Source: Acidimicrobiia bacterium (GTDB lineage: Bacteria; Actinomycetota; Acidimicrobiia; IMCC26256; BP-133). From it: a DNA stretch of 5,680 bases. The notes below the pieces were generated by a model. That model did no database searches. It saw only the letters and a list, made by a program, of their open reading frames with translations, and had not been told where the DNA came from. Location of the stretch: NCBI GenBank assembly GCA_025923175.1, contig JAICGL010000293.1, forward strand, positions 1-5,680, written 5' to 3'. Position numbers and translations under genes: made by a program. Below, in pieces: positions 4,749 to 5,680 of the stretch; the stretch's first letter is position 1, and each line of letters begins with the position of its first letter.

Positions 4749-5680
4749 GAGTCCGCCCTCTCCGGGGCCGGCGGTGGCTCCGGCGGGGCCGGCGTCACCC
4801 CGGGCCCGGGGATCGGCCCCGACGTTGCCGGGGTCGGTATCGCCCCCGGTCCGTACTCCACCAGCGGCAGTTCGACAACGAAGCGGGCGCCGCCGCCGAC
4901 CCGCTGCTCCACCCACACGTGGCCGTGGTGGAGGCGGGCGTGCTCGGCGACCAGCGACAGGCCGAGACCCGTCCCGTCGCCCGCACCGGGCAGGGCCGAC
5001 GACTCGCCCCGGGCGAACCGCTCGAAGATGTGGTGCCGCTCGTGTTCGGGCACGCCGGGCCCCCGGTCTTCCACGGCGAAACGCACCACGGTCTCGTTGC
5101 CTGACACGATCATGGCGGTGGGCCCGCCGGCGTACTTGTCGGCGTTCTCCAGCAGGTTGATCAGCATCTGGCTCAGCCGGCGGGGGTCGACCAGCGCCCG
5201 GTCGGGTGCCCCCGGCTCGATACCTAGCGGCACCGACGACCGGCCGCTCGACGCCAGCACCGACCGTGCGAAGCGGTCAGGCTCGATCGGCTCCCGCTCC
5301 AGCCGGGCCGTCCCCGACTCGAGGCGGGAGATCTCGAGGAGGTCGAGGACGAGCTTCTGGAAGCTCTCGATCTGCTGCTCCAGCACATCGAGGGCGGCGG
5401 CCGTCTCCTCGGGGGAGTGCCGGCGGCGCCGCACGATGTTGACCGCCGAGCCGATGGCGGCCAGCGGGGTGCGCAACTCGTGGCTGACGTCGGAGGCGAA
5501 GCGCGCCTCCCGGTCGATCCGATCCTGGAGGGCGTCGACCATGTCGTTGAACGAGGTGATCAGGGGGGCCAGGTCGGGGTCGCCCTTGGCGTCGAGGCGG
5601 GTGTCGAGGGCGCCGTGGGAGATCCGGTAGGCGGCGGTGGCGACGCCCCGCAGCGGCAGCAGTACCCGGCTGCTGGCGTA
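4745..5680 (-). CDS. Sensor histidine kinase, MtrB-like (N-terminus off the right edge)
   Basis: This is the C-terminal 311 residues of a two-component sensor kinase. The frame stays open to the right edge, so the sensor domain and membrane segments are not visible. Numbering visible residues from the edge, 1-55 carry the end of a HAMP linker (LPLRGVATAAYRIS ... LAPLITSFNDMVD). The HisKA H-box FASDVSHELRTPL has the phospho-accepting His67. The N-box is INLLENADKYA (about 174-184), G1 is VEDRGPGVP (Asp205), the F-box is IFERF and G2 is GDGTGLGLS (about 234-242), so the ATP-binding core is complete. A proline-rich tail (about 276-311, 13 prolines) follows the catalytic domain. The H-box, LLEISR helix and linked GerMN lipoprotein resemble MtrB, but without the sensor domain or an adjacent mtrA the orthology is not proven. 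The internal ATG at 5542 is not the start, because HAMP sequence continues upstream in frame. Confidence 0.93.
   Translation of the reverse strand, partial: YASSRVLLPLRGVATAAYRISHGALDTRLDAKGDPDLAPLITSFNDMVDALQDRIDREARFASDVSHELRTPLAAIGSAVNIVRRRRHSPEETAAALDVLEQQIESFQKLVLDLLEISRLESGTARLEREPIEPDRFARSVLASSGRSSVPLGIEPGAPDRALVDPRRLSQMLINLLENADKYAGGPTAMIVSGNETVVRFAVEDRGPGVPEHERHHIFERFARGESSALPGAGDGTGLGLSLVAEHARLHHGHVWVEQRVGGGARFVVELPLVEYGPGAIPTPATSGPIPGPGVTPAPPEPPPAPERADS
4756..4763 (-). promoter_or_regulatory. Ribosome binding site of the GerMN lipoprotein, inside the kinase gene
   Basis: On the minus strand this reads GGAGAGGG, 7 bases before the ATG at 4748. It lies within the last codons of the histidine kinase (encoding its Pro-Glu-Arg-Ala-Asp-Ser end). 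It supports the start at 4748 and allows initiation in addition to coupling through the ATGA overlap. Confidence 0.7.

Noticed and set aside
3894..5630. A 578-codon open frame on the plus strand.
   Set aside because: It runs antisense across the secreted CHRD, GerMN lipoprotein and kinase genes, all of which show clear family motifs on the minus strand. Its translation is low-complexity Arg/Ser/Pro/Gly sequence typical of a shadow frame in GC-rich DNA.

Overview
The window is a compact, GC-rich (roughly 70% by eye) bacterial segment with almost no non-coding DNA. The gene families point to Actinomycetota: an ATP-dependent DNA ligase of the mycobacterial LigB type, an aminotransferase of the actinobacterial 'DapC' type, and an MtrB-like kinase followed by a GerMN lipoprotein of the LpqB kind. 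The short GerMN lipoprotein with its CGIPPDD...VPFDLL start resembles what I recall from Acidimicrobiia. That class assignment is inference; no rRNA or other phylogenetic marker is present.

Layout, left to right. (1) Minus strand, 1-1152: N-terminal DNA-binding and nucleotidyltransferase domains of an ATP-dependent DNA ligase; the C-terminus runs off the left edge. (2) Plus strand, from about 1195 to 1698: a lipoprotein with a CHRD domain, divergent from the ligase across about 42 bases. (3) Plus strand, 1730 (or 1718) to 2881: a fold-type I PLP aminotransferase. It overlaps by ATGA with (4) 2878-3636, a nitrilase-superfamily omega-amidase of the YafV/Nit2 type. (5) Minus strand, 3644-4075: a second CHRD protein, secreted rather than lipid-anchored, converging on gene 4 with only 7 bases between the two stop codons. 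(6) Minus strand, 4149-4748: a 199-residue GerMN-domain lipoprotein. (7) Minus strand, 4745-5680: the HAMP, HisKA and ATPase part of a sensor histidine kinase that runs off the right edge and overlaps gene 6 by ATGA.

How the genes fit together. Genes 3 and 4 form a translationally coupled pair matching the two steps of the glutamine transaminase / omega-amidase (glutaminase II) route. In that route glutamine donates its amino group to a 2-oxo acid, and the alpha-ketoglutaramate left over is hydrolysed to 2-oxoglutarate and ammonia. This pairing suggests that a routine 'DapC' label for gene 3 could be misleading. Genes 7 and 6 are a coupled kinase/lipoprotein pair like mtrB-lpqB, but the lipoprotein lacks the long C-terminal propeller region of classical LpqB. 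The two CHRD genes flank the aminotransferase/omega-amidase pair and look like diverged paralogues exported by different routes.

I found no mobile element, CRISPR array, tRNA, rRNA or clear horizontally acquired block. Most of the window is ordinary chromosomal content. The points most worth checking are the aminotransferase/omega-amidase coupling, the CHRD pair, the short LpqB-like protein, and several small palindromes at gene ends and starts.
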